Part shown: positions 42,624 to 51,512 of the stretch, in pieces
How positions within the stretch are numbered: the first letter of the stretch is position 1
Layout: each line of letters opens with the position of its first letter
NCBI RefSeq assembly: GCF_007673775.1
Contig: NZ_VEAF01000002.1
Coordinates: 62,001 to 126,000, forward strand
Origin: Curtobacterium sp. 9128
Lineage (GTDB): Bacteria; Actinomycetota; Actinomycetes; Actinomycetales; Microbacteriaceae
Length of the DNA: 64,000 bases
Reading direction: 5' to 3'
Notes under the pieces: generated by a model
The model's database searches: none
What the model was told of the DNA's origin: nothing
The model's input: the letters and a program-made list of their open reading frames with translations, nothing else
Made by a program: the position numbers and the translations under genes

Positions 42624-42687
42624 GCCGAGAGCTTACGGGGCGGCAGCCCGGAGCGCCTCGGCACCCCGGGCTGCTGCACCGTCTCGG

Positions 42688-43719
42688 TCAGCGGCCGCCG
42701 CTGATCCGGCGCTCCCGCTGCGCCACGCCCGCGGTCCCGTAGGGGTAGTCGTCGACCCGCGGGGCGCTGGCGTCGGTGAGTGCCGCGAGCTCCTCGTCCG
42801 TGAGCACGAGGTCGGCGGCGCCGAGGTTGTCCTGCAGCTGCGCGACGGTCCGCGCGCCGAGGATGACGCTCGTGACGGCCGGACGGGCGAGCAGCCACGC
42901 GAGGGCGACCTGCGACTTCGAGGCGTCGTGCGCGTCGGCGACCGCGGACACGGCGTCGAGCACCTGCCACGTGCGCTCGTCGCCGTTGCGGGCTTCCCAC
43001 GCCTCCATGCCACGCTGCGGGTTCTCCCCGAGGCGGGTCGAGCCGGTCGGGGCCTCGTCGCGCTGGTACTTGCCGGAGAGCCAGCCGCCGGCGAGCGGGG
43101 ACCACGGGAGCAGTCCGATGCCGGCGTCGAGGCAGGCGGAGACGACCTCGTGCTCGATGTCGCGCACGAGCAGGTTGTACTGCGGCTGCAGCGTGACCGG
43201 GGGTGCCCAGCCGTGCGCCTTCGCCTCGTAGACGGCCTTCGTGACCTGGTAGCCGAGGTAGTTGGAGAAGCCGTACGAGCCGATCTTGCCCGCTGTGACG
43301 GCGTCGTCGAGGAAGCGCAGGGTCTCCTCGATCGGCGTCAGCGCGTCCCACGCGTGCATCTGGTACAGGTCGATGTACTCGACGCCGAGTCGCTCGAGGG
43401 AGGCGTCGAGTGCGATGCGCAGGTGCCGCCGCGACAGGCCGAGGTCGTTGGGCCCGTCGCCCTGCGGGAACCGTCCCTTGGTCGCGAGGACGACCTGCCG
43501 GGCCTCGGTCGGGTGCGCGGCGAGCCAGCGCCCGATGATGCGTTCCGACTCGTTGCCGGAGTAGACGTCCGCCGTGTCGACGAGCGTGCCGCCGGCCGCG
43601 ACGAAGGCGTCGAGCATGGCGTGTGAGGTGGGTTCGTCGGCTTCGCTGCCGAAGGTCATGGTGCCGAGGGTCAGCGAGGACACCGCTGTCCCGCTGTTCC
43701 CGAGGAGTCGCTGTTCCAT
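42688..43719 (-). CDS. Aldo/keto reductase
   Basis: A 343-residue NADPH-dependent TIM-barrel reductase. The catalytic tetrad is visible: Asp and Tyr in VDTADVYSG (about 47-55), Lys in VVLATKGR (about 76-83) and His in LYQMHAWD (about 118-125). The GIGLLPWSPLAGGWLSGKY stretch binds cofactor. It most resembles the AKR subfamilies of YajO/general stress reductases. Natural substrates are unknown. It stands alone on the minus strand. Confidence 0.9.
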   Translation of the reverse strand: MEQRLLGNSGTAVSSLTLGTMTFGSEADEPTSHAMLDAFVAAGGTLVDTADVYSGNESERIIGRWLAAHPTEARQVVLATKGRFPQGDGPNDLGLSRRHLRIALDASLERLGVEYIDLYQMHAWDALTPIEETLRFLDDAVTAGKIGSYGFSNYLGYQVTKAVYEAKAHGWAPPVTLQPQYNLLVRDIEHEVVSACLDAGIGLLPWSPLAGGWLSGKYQRDEAPTGSTRLGENPQRGMEAWEARNGDERTWQVLDAVSAVADAHDASKSQVALAWLLARPAVTSVILGARTVAQLQDNLGAADLVLTDEELAALTDASAPRVDDYPYGTAGVAQRERRISGGR

Positions 43720-43770
43720 GCGGCGGACGCTACGCCGCCGAGTCCCGAGCGAGCCAGGCCCTGGCGGTAC

Positions 43771-43816
43771 CGGTCAGGACGCGGCGCCTCCGGTCAGGAC
43801 GCGGCGCCCCCGGTCA
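43771..43816. repeat. 20-base tandem repeat, 2.3 copies
   Basis: CGGTCAGGACGCGGCGCCYC occurs at 43771 and 43791, and its first six bases again at 43811, just beyond the duplicated hydrolase 3' end. Confidence 0.8.
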
Positions 43817-43820
43817 CGAA

Positions 43821-43941
43821 CCCAGGAACGCGATCGCCGCCTCCCGGAACGCCCGCGACGTCGGCGCGCCGAACGGTGTCACTGCGTGGTTCCGCCCAGG
43901 AACGCGATCGCCGCCTCCCGGAACGCCCGCGACGTCGGCGC
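43821..43941. repeat. 47-base direct duplication of the hydrolase 3' end
   Basis: Bases 43821-43867 are repeated exactly at 43895-43941. The second copy is the coding end of the alpha/beta hydrolase (RAFREAAIAFLG); the first lies past its stop and keeps an in-frame second ending on the opposite frame, a relic of tandem duplication. Confidence 0.9.
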
Positions 43942-44667
43942 ATTGAAGTGGTTCCGCCCCGGGATCTCGAAGAAGGACGCGTCCGGCGCCGCCGCGGCCA
44001 ACCGCACGGCGCTGTCCCGGATGCCGTCCTCGCTGCCCGCCGCCACCAGGATCGGCTGCCCTGGAGCGTTCGCCGGCGTCGGCTCGATGCTGTTCCGCAT
44101 CCCCTCGACCATCGCGACGAGCGCCCGGAGGTCGTTCCCCTCGACGTTCGCGGCCATCGTCAGGTACCCGTCCGTCACGCGGTCCTCGACGGGGGTGCCG
44201 TCGGTGATGAACGCCCGCGCCTGGTCGACCTGCACGCGGCGCATCGGGTCGGCGTCCGGGATCCCGCCGAACACCGCACGCGAGATCCGGTCCGGGATGC
44301 GCTCGGCCGTGTGCCAGCCCACGCGGGCGCCGAGGGAGTACCCGAGGAACGCCACGTCGTCGAGCAGGTACGTGTCGATGACGGTGGTGACGTCGGCGAC
44401 GAGCAGGTCCATCGAGTACGCGTCCGGCTCGTGCGGCTTCGCCGAGGCGCCGTGCCCGCGCTGGTCGAGCGCGACGACCCGGTACCCGGCGCGGAGCAGG
44501 TCCCGCGTCCAGCCTGAGGCGTGCCAGTTGAGCAGCGCCGCCGAGGCGAACCCGTGCACGGCGACCACCACGGGGGCGTCCGGGTCGCCGAAGTCGTACG
44601 TGGCGAGCTGCCGCCCGTCGGGCGACATGACGAAGCGGGGGCTGGGTGCGGCGGGGACGAGTGACAT
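43879..44667 (-). CDS. Alpha/beta hydrolase
   Basis: A 262-residue hydrolase. The oxyanion motif VHGFASA (about 37-43), VALDQRGHG (about 69-77) and the nucleophile elbow LGYSLGARV (about 108-116, Ser in GYSLG) are seen, and the late His in PGRNHFNAPTS (about 240) completes the triad. The protein is cytosolic with unknown ester, lactone or C-C substrate. Its last 15 codons are duplicated just downstream. It is divergent from nnrE. Confidence 0.88.
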   Translation of the reverse strand: MSLVPAAPSPRFVMSPDGRQLATYDFGDPDAPVVVAVHGFASAALLNWHASGWTRDLLRAGYRVVALDQRGHGASAKPHEPDAYSMDLLVADVTTVIDTYLLDDVAFLGYSLGARVGWHTAERIPDRISRAVFGGIPDADPMRRVQVDQARAFITDGTPVEDRVTDGYLTMAANVEGNDLRALVAMVEGMRNSIEPTPANAPGQPILVAAGSEDGIRDSAVRLAAAAPDASFFEIPGRNHFNAPTSRAFREAAIAFLGGTTQ

Positions 44668-44699
44668 GACCTCCCAGCGTATCGGCGCAGTGTGGTGGC

Positions 44700-45392
44700 A
44701 TGGACGGCTACGGCGGCGATCAGATCCGGGCGGCCGAGCGGCCCCACCTCGACGCGGGCGAACCGCTCATGGAGCGGGCGGCGGCCGGGCTCGCGACGAT
44801 CGTCGCGGGGCTGCTCGACGACCCGGCCGAGCGGCCGGTGGACGGACCAGGGTCCGTCCTCCTCCTGGTGGGCAGCGGCGACAACGGCGGTGACGCCCTG
44901 TTCGCCGGTGCGCGCCTGGCAACGGACGGGAGGCACGTCGAGGTCCTGCGCGTCGGCTCGCGTGTCCACGAGGCGGGCCTGGCAGCGGCGCTGGGAGCCG
45001 GGGCGGTCCTCCTGGCCGGTGACCCCGCGCAGGTGGCGACGGACGCGGCGCTCCGCGCCGACCTGGTGCTCGACGCAGTCCTCGGCATCGGGGTGCACGG
45101 CGCGTCCGCGCTCCGCTCCCCGGCGCGCGAGGTCGTGCGCGCGATCCGCGAGCTGGCCCGCGACCAGCGGGCGCCGTTCGTCGTCGCCGTCGACGTGCCG
45201 AGCGGCATCGACGTGGACACCGGGGCCGTCGCCGACGACCACGTGCTGCACGCCGACGTCACCGTGACGTTCGGCGGGGTGAAGGCCGGACTGCTCCGTG
45301 GGCCCGGCGCGACCCTTGCCGGTCGGATCGAGCTGGTCGACGTCGGGATCGGCGCGGACCTGGCGGCGGTGGAGCCCCTGGTCCGCAGCTGA
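44700..45392 (+). CDS. nnrE: NAD(P)H-hydrate epimerase
   Basis: NnrE epimerises damaged NAD(P)H hydrate so it can be repaired by the dehydratase NnrD. The 230-residue protein is the YjeF N-terminal domain alone: MERAAAGLA (about 24-32), the phosphate loop VGSGDNGGDALFAGARL (about 57-73) and VVAVDVPSGIDVDTGAV (about 161-177). The kinase/dehydratase half found in fusion proteins is absent and must be encoded elsewhere. It ends close to the convergent DUF2090 gene. Confidence 0.9.
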   Translation: MDGYGGDQIRAAERPHLDAGEPLMERAAAGLATIVAGLLDDPAERPVDGPGSVLLLVGSGDNGGDALFAGARLATDGRHVEVLRVGSRVHEAGLAAALGAGAVLLAGDPAQVATDAALRADLVLDAVLGIGVHGASALRSPAREVVRAIRELARDQRAPFVVAVDVPSGIDVDTGAVADDHVLHADVTVTFGGVKAGLLRGPGATLAGRIELVDVGIGADLAAVEPLVRS

Positions 45393-45409
45393 CCTCGCCG
45401 CCCGGTCGG

Positions 45410-46351
45410 TCAGATGCCGCCGGCGTCCACCCCGTGCTCGACGTCCCCGCGCGCCTCGAGCCAGGTGTCGACGAAGTGCCGGTAGTTCGCGGCGATCAGG
45501 TCGGTCGCGGCGGCCTCGTCGAGGTGCTCGCGCACGACGTCCTCGAGCGGTTCCTCCCAGTTGCTCCGGCCGATGGCGAACCCGACGAAGCCGTCGACCG
45601 ACGCCGCGGTGCGCAGCCAGTGGTCGAGCTGGTCCTGAGGTGCGTCGCGGCCGAGGACGATGCACTGCACGCCGTCGCGACCGTCACGGCGCGCGGTGGC
45701 GACGACCCGTTCGGCGTCCTCCCGACGGTCGAGGCCCTCGAGCTTCCACACGTCGGCCTCGACCCCGCGGTCCTGCAGGTACTCGAGCACCTGGACGACC
45801 AGGTCGGGCCGGAGGTCGCGGTCGTAGTCCTCGACGGACGCCTGCTGCTCGTCGGTGCCGGGGACGAGGAGCTCCACGAGGAACGGCCGACCGGCGTCGT
45901 GCAGGTCGGTCGCGACGTCGGCGAGGTCCGCCGCCTGCTGGGCCCGGCGATCGGCGTCGAAGGCGGGGTTGTCGCGGACGAGCACCTTCACCCAGTCCGG
46001 GTCGAACGCGTCGACGTGCGCCATCCAGTCGTCGCCGTACTCGAGCTCGAACCACTCGCGTCCGGACCGCTCGACGGGCATGGCGAGCTGCAGCCCGGCC
46101 TCCTTCGTGAGCCGGGCGACGTCCGCGCCGTAGCGCTCGTCGACCAGGACGCCGGTGTGTTCGCGTGCGGCTCCGGCGGCGAGCGCCGACAGCACACCGC
46201 GGTAGACGAGCTGCTTGCCGGCGCGGACGCGCTCCGCCTCGGCTTCGTCGGCGGGCTCGCCGTCGGACTCGTCGTAGGTGTGCTCCAGCAGCGACGACCG
46301 CTGGTCCATCGCGAAGAGGAAGAGGGGGTGGGTCTCGTCGAGAACGGGCAT
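45410..46351 (-). CDS. DUF2090 protein (2-deoxy-5-keto-gluconate-6-P aldolase-like)
   Basis: A 313-residue soluble protein whose opening HPLFLFAMDQRSSLLE is shared with the C-terminal DUF2090 domain of IolC-type proteins; its later parts (LVELLVPGTDEQQ, PDLVVQVLEYLQDRGVEADVWKLEG) fit a TIM barrel of the class I aldolase type. In inositol breakdown this domain is linked to the aldolase step, but no iol genes adjoin here, so the reaction is uncertain. The ATG at 46351 matches the family start; a weak TACACC box lies seven bases upstream. Confidence 0.78.
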   Translation of the reverse strand: MPVLDETHPLFLFAMDQRSSLLEHTYDESDGEPADEAEAERVRAGKQLVYRGVLSALAAGAAREHTGVLVDERYGADVARLTKEAGLQLAMPVERSGREWFELEYGDDWMAHVDAFDPDWVKVLVRDNPAFDADRRAQQAADLADVATDLHDAGRPFLVELLVPGTDEQQASVEDYDRDLRPDLVVQVLEYLQDRGVEADVWKLEGLDRREDAERVVATARRDGRDGVQCIVLGRDAPQDQLDHWLRTAASVDGFVGFAIGRSNWEEPLEDVVREHLDEAAATDLIAANYRHFVDTWLEARGDVEHGVDAGGI

Positions 46352-46398
46352 GCACCCCGGTGTACTCGCTGTTCGGTGCACGGCGGCTCGGTGATCCG

Positions 46399-46404
46399 TA
46401 CCCT
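46399..46404 (+). promoter_or_regulatory. -10 box, leaderless promoter of the metallopeptidase
   Basis: TACCCT stands seven bases before the ATG at 46412. Confidence 0.6.
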
Positions 46405-46411
46405 CGTGGGC

Positions 46412-47302
46412 ATGACGTTCAACGACGACTCGCAACTGCAGGGCGGCAAGGTCAGGCGGCGCGGGCGCACCACGGCGATCGCCGGCGGCGGTGTCGGCAT
46501 CGCCGCCGTCGTCGTGTTCCTGATCGCCCAGTTCACCGGCGTCGACCTCAGTGGGCTGGTCGACTCCGGCGGGGTGACGCAGATCCAGCAGGCCGGCGAC
46601 GAGGCCTCACCGGTCGCCGAGTGCCGGACGGGTCGGGACGCGAACGCCAGCATCGACTGCCGCATGGAGGGTGCGGCCGAGTCGCTCGACGCCTACTGGA
46701 CGAGCGAGAGCCGGCAGCTCGGCATCACGTACTCGTCCCCCGACTTCTGGCTGTTCGACGGGTCGACGGACACCGCGTGCGGGACGGCGTCGGCAGCGAC
46801 CGGTCCGTTCTACTGCCCGCCCGACCGCGCGATCTACCTCGACACCGCGTTCTACGACGACCTGCAGGCGAAGTACGGCGCGTCGGGCGGTCCGCTCGCG
46901 CAGATGTACGTCGTCGCGCACGAGTGGGGCCACCACGTGCAGCAGCTCCAGGGCACCTTCGCCGACACCGACCGGAGCGGCACCGGGGCGTCCTCGGGCA
47001 GCGTCCGCGTCGAGCTCCAGGCGGACTGCTACGCGGGGGCGTGGGTCGGCGACGCGGCGAACACGACGGCCGCGAACGGGCAGACCTTCTTCGAGCCGAT
47101 CACGCAGGCGCAGATCGCGGACGCCCTCTCCGCGGCGAGCGCGGTCGGCGACGACAGCATCCAACGTCGGAGCACCGGCCAGGTGGACCCGGACTCGTTC
47201 ACGCACGGGTCGAGCGCGCAGCGGCAGCGCTGGTTCGAGCGCGGCTACGAGCAGGGCGCGACGAGCTGCGACACGCTCACCGTGCCGGGGTCCTCGCTCT
47301 GA
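46412..47302 (+). CDS. Neutral zinc metallopeptidase (YpfJ family)
   Basis: A 296-residue membrane-anchored protein. A basic N-terminus (14-20) precedes one TM helix (about 22-42) and an extracytoplasmic domain with the zinc site AHEWGHHVQQLQG (HExxH, about 169-181) and a downstream VELQADCYAG (about 204-213) supplying the third ligand and a disulfide Cys. It belongs to the putative neutral zinc metallopeptidase family. Substrates are unknown; envelope proteolysis is likely. Confidence 0.9.
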   Translation: MTFNDDSQLQGGKVRRRGRTTAIAGGGVGIAAVVVFLIAQFTGVDLSGLVDSGGVTQIQQAGDEASPVAECRTGRDANASIDCRMEGAAESLDAYWTSESRQLGITYSSPDFWLFDGSTDTACGTASAATGPFYCPPDRAIYLDTAFYDDLQAKYGASGGPLAQMYVVAHEWGHHVQQLQGTFADTDRSGTGASSGSVRVELQADCYAGAWVGDAANTTAANGQTFFEPITQAQIADALSAASAVGDDSIQRRSTGQVDPDSFTHGSSAQRQRWFERGYEQGATSCDTLTVPGSSL

Positions 47303-47329
47303 CCGGTCGCGCCGTTCGTGACCGGCGGT

Positions 47330-47552
47330 GAGCTGTCCCGACCCGACCGGTCCCGACCAGACCGGTCCCGACCAGACTGATCCCGTCCAGACCCATCCCG
47401 ACCCGACTGGTCACGACACCCCGCTCAGGTCCGTCGAGTGGTCACGAGACGTCGGGTCGAGCGCCGCGGAGCGACGATCCGCGACCGCTCGCCGGGTAGC
47501 CGACGGGGAGTCGCGACCGCTCGCCGCGTCGCCCGCGGGGAGTCGTGACCGC
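47330..47552. repeat. Repeat-rich gap: 15-base and 32-base tandem units
   Basis: From about 47340 GACCGGTCCCGACCA-type units recur. At 47481, 47513 and 47545 a GCGACCGCTC/GTGACCGCTC motif recurs at exact 32-base steps, with a looser GGTCACGAG relative at about 47440. No gene is supported in this 250-base gap between the convergent metallopeptidase and thioredoxin-fold genes. Confidence 0.75.
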
Positions 47553-48473
47553 TCAGCTGGCGGACGCGCTCGGGCTCGCCGACCGCGTCGGGGCCGGGGT
47601 CGGTGTTGGCGTCCCGGAGCCGGCGGCCGTGATGACGAACGTCCGGAACTCCTCGTTGGTGAACGGCTGCGAGTACTCGTACTGCTGACCGTTCACGAGG
47701 ACGAGCGGCGTCCCCGGGAACTCGGACAGGTCCGATCCCGGGATGTCCCCGCCGGTGACGGCACTCGTGCGCTCGTCGACCCACTTGCCGTAGCGCTGGT
47801 CGTCGATGCAGTCCCGGATCGTGGACTTGGCCTGCACCCCGGAGACACCGGTGACCAGCGTCTTCAACTGGGCGTCGGTGAGCCCGGCGGTGCCCTCCTC
47901 AGGCTGGTCCGCGAACAGCGCACGGTTCACCGCGAAGAACTGGTCAGGCGAGGACTGCGCCACGCACGCGGCGGCGTTGGCGGCGCGGAGCGAGTACTTC
48001 GTCCCCTGGGACCGGTTGGACAGGATGGCGATGGGGTGGATGTCCACCGTGGCGACCCCGGAGTCGACGAGCTGCTCGATGTAGCGCGAGTTCGTCTTCT
48101 CGAACGCACCGCAGATCGGGCAGAGGTAGTCGACGTACATCGTGATGCGCACCGGTTCGGCCGCGTCGGACGCGGTCGGCTCCGGTGACGACGAGGAGCC
48201 CGCCGTGACCGCCTTCAGGTCCTGCCCGATGGTGATGCCGCCGTCGCGCATCGACGAGGGGCCGGGGCCGGCGGGCTGCGTCGAGTCGACGAGCACGAGC
48301 GTCACGACGGTCGCCGCCGCCAGGAGCACGACGCCCAGTCCGACCTGCAGGCCGATCCGGACCCCGCGCTGGCGGCGCTTCTGCTGGCGTCGGGCTCGCT
48401 GGGCGCGCTCGCGTGCTGCGGCACGGCGCTGGTTCCGCTCGGCGCGGGCGTCACCCTCGGGGCGGTTCGTCAT
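47553..48473 (-). CDS. DsbA-family membrane-anchored thioredoxin-fold protein
   Basis: A 306-residue protein with an Arg/Gln-rich cytoplasmic N-terminus (1-37), one TM helix (about 39-62), a Ser/Pro linker and an extracytoplasmic DsbA-like domain (about 105-280) with the redox motif YLCPICGAF (CPIC, about 118-121). It should form or isomerise disulfides in secreted proteins, as do mycobacterial DsbA/MSMEG-type proteins. A Pro/Thr/Ser tail ends it. A TACGAT promoter box lies at 48541. Confidence 0.88.
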   Translation of the reverse strand: MTNRPEGDARAERNQRRAAARERAQRARRQQKRRQRGVRIGLQVGLGVVLLAAATVVTLVLVDSTQPAGPGPSSMRDGGITIGQDLKAVTAGSSSSPEPTASDAAEPVRITMYVDYLCPICGAFEKTNSRYIEQLVDSGVATVDIHPIAILSNRSQGTKYSLRAANAAACVAQSSPDQFFAVNRALFADQPEEGTAGLTDAQLKTLVTGVSGVQAKSTIRDCIDDQRYGKWVDERTSAVTGGDIPGSDLSEFPGTPLVLVNGQQYEYSQPFTNEEFRTFVITAAGSGTPTPTPAPTRSASPSASAS

Positions 48474-48540
48474 GGCGTCGGTCGTCCTCCTGATCGGGGT
48501 CCGCACGCGCTCACCCCCGCACGGCGGACGGACCCGACCG

Positions 48541-48546
48541 ATCGTA
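48541..48546 (-). promoter_or_regulatory. -10 box of the DsbA-like gene
   Basis: TACGAT on the minus strand, leaving a leader of about 60 bases before the ATG at 48473. Confidence 0.4.
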
Positions 48547-48740
48547 GTGGCGGGTTCTGGGAAGCGCACACCGAGGTGCTGGGAACCGCATGATGTGCCG
48601 GGAGGCACTGGCGCGCTGACCCCGATTCGTGTTGTATGGCCATCGATGGTCGACGGCGACCATCCGGGGCCCTCACGGGCACACCGCTTCACTCGGATCG
48701 TCCGGCACGTACCTGCCGGTGGAGAAAGGACCGAACGCTC

Positions 48741-49841
<1,101 letters not shown>

Positions 49842-49855
49842 TCCACAGCACCATC

Positions 49856-49899
49856 CGGGAGCCCGCGCCCGCCTCACAAGGGCGGGTGGCGGGCTCCCG
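49856..49899 (+). terminator. Hairpin terminator of the sugar ATPase
   Basis: CGGGAGCCCGC pairs with GCGGGCTCCCG around a second shorter CCCGCC/GGGCGG stem, 15 bases after the stop. Confidence 0.65.
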
Positions 49900-49990
49900 T
49901 CGTCCCACCCCCGACACGGCCCGGACGCCGCTGGCGCGTCGCCCGGGAACCGGCGGGGTGGGCCCAGTCCGCACCCCTGAAGGAACCACC

Positions 49991-51295
49991 GTGCCCGACT
50001 CCCTCTCCATCACCGCCGCGACCGTCGACCCCGGGCTGCTCGACCTGCCGTGGGACCTGCCGCTCGACGCGTGGCCCGACGAGACGATCGTCGCGCTCCC
50101 GAAGGGCATCTCACGGCACCTGGTGCGCTTCGTGCACCTCAGCGGGTACGTCGTCGCCGTCAAGGAGACCGGCGAGGAGATCGCCCGCTCCGAGTACGAG
50201 ATGCTGCGGACCCTGCAGCGGATGGACGTGCCGTGTGTGGACCCGGTGGCGGTCATCACGAACCGCGTCAGCGCGGACGGCGAACCGCTCCACCCGGTGC
50301 TCGTCACACGGCACCTCCGCTTCTCCCTTCCCTACCGCGCGCTCTACTCGCAGACGCTTCGGCCGGACACGGCGACCCGACTCGTCGACGCGCTCGCCCT
50401 GCTGCTCGTGCGCCTGCACATCCTCGGCTTCTACTGGGGCGACGTCTCGCTGTCGAACACCCTGTTCCGTCGCGACGCCGGGTCCTTCGCCGCGTACCTC
50501 GTCGACGCCGAGACCGGCAAGCTCTACCCCGGCGGCCTGTCGAACGGGCAACGTGAGAACGACCTCGAGGTCGCACGCGTGAACATCGCCGGGGAGTTGC
50601 TCGACCTCGAGGCTGGCGGTCGACTCGACGAGAACGCCGACGCCGTGGACGTCTCGAATCGGATCGTCGCGCAGTACCGGACGCTCTGGAAGGAGCTCAC
50701 CGGCACGGAGCAGTTCGACGCGAAGGAGCGCTGGCGGATCAACGACCGGGTCGAGCGGCTGAACGCGCTCGGCTTCGACATCGAGGAACTCTCGATCAAC
50801 ACCGCCGCCGGCGGCGCGCAGGTCCGTATCCAGCCGAAGGTCGTCGACGCCGGGCACCACCAGCGCCGCCTGCTCCGCCTGACCGGGCTCGACGCCGGGG
50901 AGAACCAGGCCCGGCGGCTCCTCAACGACCTCGACGCCTACCGCGCGCGGAACGGTCGTGACGAACTCGACGAGGAGATGGTCGCGCACGAGTGGGTGTC
51001 CCGCGTGTTCGAGCCCGTCGTCCGGGCGATCCCGCGGGAGCTCCGCGGACGGCTCGAGCCCGCCGAGGTCTTCCACGAGCTGCTCGAGCACCGCTGGTTC
51101 ATGTCGCAGCAGGAGGAGCGCTCCGTCTCCCTGCCGGAGGCGACGACCGCGTACATCAACGACGTCCTGCGCCACCGTCGGGACGAGCGCCTGCTCATCA
51201 ACCCGCCGACCTCGTCGATCACCGTCCCGATCCCGGTCATCGACGACGACGAGTCCGAGTCCGACGACGTCGAGGACTGGCGCGCCACGGTCTGA
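49991..51295 (+). CDS. DUF4032 protein with kinase-like fold
   Basis: A 434-residue soluble protein. The N-terminal half resembles lipopolysaccharide/RIO-type kinases: VVAVKETGEEIARSEYEML (Lys about 56, Glu in the C-helix), then HILGFYWGDVSLSNTLFRR (catalytic-loop-like, about 147-165) and YLVDAETGKLYPG (DxE in place of DFG). The C-terminal DUF4032 region (about 230-434) is helical with an acidic end. An AAGGA element precedes the GTG at 49991. It is conserved in Actinobacteria; activity and substrate are unproven. Confidence 0.82.
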   Translation: MPDSLSITAATVDPGLLDLPWDLPLDAWPDETIVALPKGISRHLVRFVHLSGYVVAVKETGEEIARSEYEMLRTLQRMDVPCVDPVAVITNRVSADGEPLHPVLVTRHLRFSLPYRALYSQTLRPDTATRLVDALALLLVRLHILGFYWGDVSLSNTLFRRDAGSFAAYLVDAETGKLYPGGLSNGQRENDLEVARVNIAGELLDLEAGGRLDENADAVDVSNRIVAQYRTLWKELTGTEQFDAKERWRINDRVERLNALGFDIEELSINTAAGGAQVRIQPKVVDAGHHQRRLLRLTGLDAGENQARRLLNDLDAYRARNGRDELDEEMVAHEWVSRVFEPVVRAIPRELRGRLEPAEVFHELLEHRWFMSQQEERSVSLPEATTAYINDVLRHRRDERLLINPPTSSITVPIPVIDDDESESDDVEDWRATV

Positions 51296-51310
51296 GGCGT
51301 CCCCGCCGAG

Positions 51311-51394
51311 GTTCCAGAATTCTGGCATCTCGACGGGTTCCGACAGCGTGTCGTGGAACCTCGTCGGACGTGAGCGGCGAGTTGTGGAACCGCC
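51311..51394 (+). repeat. Phased repeat element, copy C
   Basis: After a GTTCC element, units GGCATCTCG at 51324, GGAACCTCG at 51355 and GGAACCGCC at 51386 lie exactly 31 bases apart, the same order of variants as in copies A and B. No nuclease gene adjoins. It sits just after the DUF4032 stop. Confidence 0.8.
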
Positions 51395-51445
51395 AGCGCA
51401 CCGGCACCGCACACACAACCGCGCCGCCAGCGCACGGGCACCGCA

Positions 51446-51500
51446 ACCGCCTGGAGGCCCGGTGCCGGTCCCAGGGACCGGCACCGGGCCTCCAGGCGGT
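51446..51500. terminator. 27-bp perfect hairpin, bidirectional terminator
   Basis: Two exactly complementary 27-base arms (from ACCGCCTGGAGG) are separated by a single A. It lies between the convergent DUF4032 and rlmB genes. Its GGAGGCCCG core is shared with the hairpin at 22667. Confidence 0.8.
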
Positions 51501-51512
51501 GCGGTGGTGCGC

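Noticed and set aside
43821..43878. Second alpha/beta hydrolase pseudogene
   Set aside because: Only the last 47 bases are duplicated; it is a local tandem repeat, not a gene copy.
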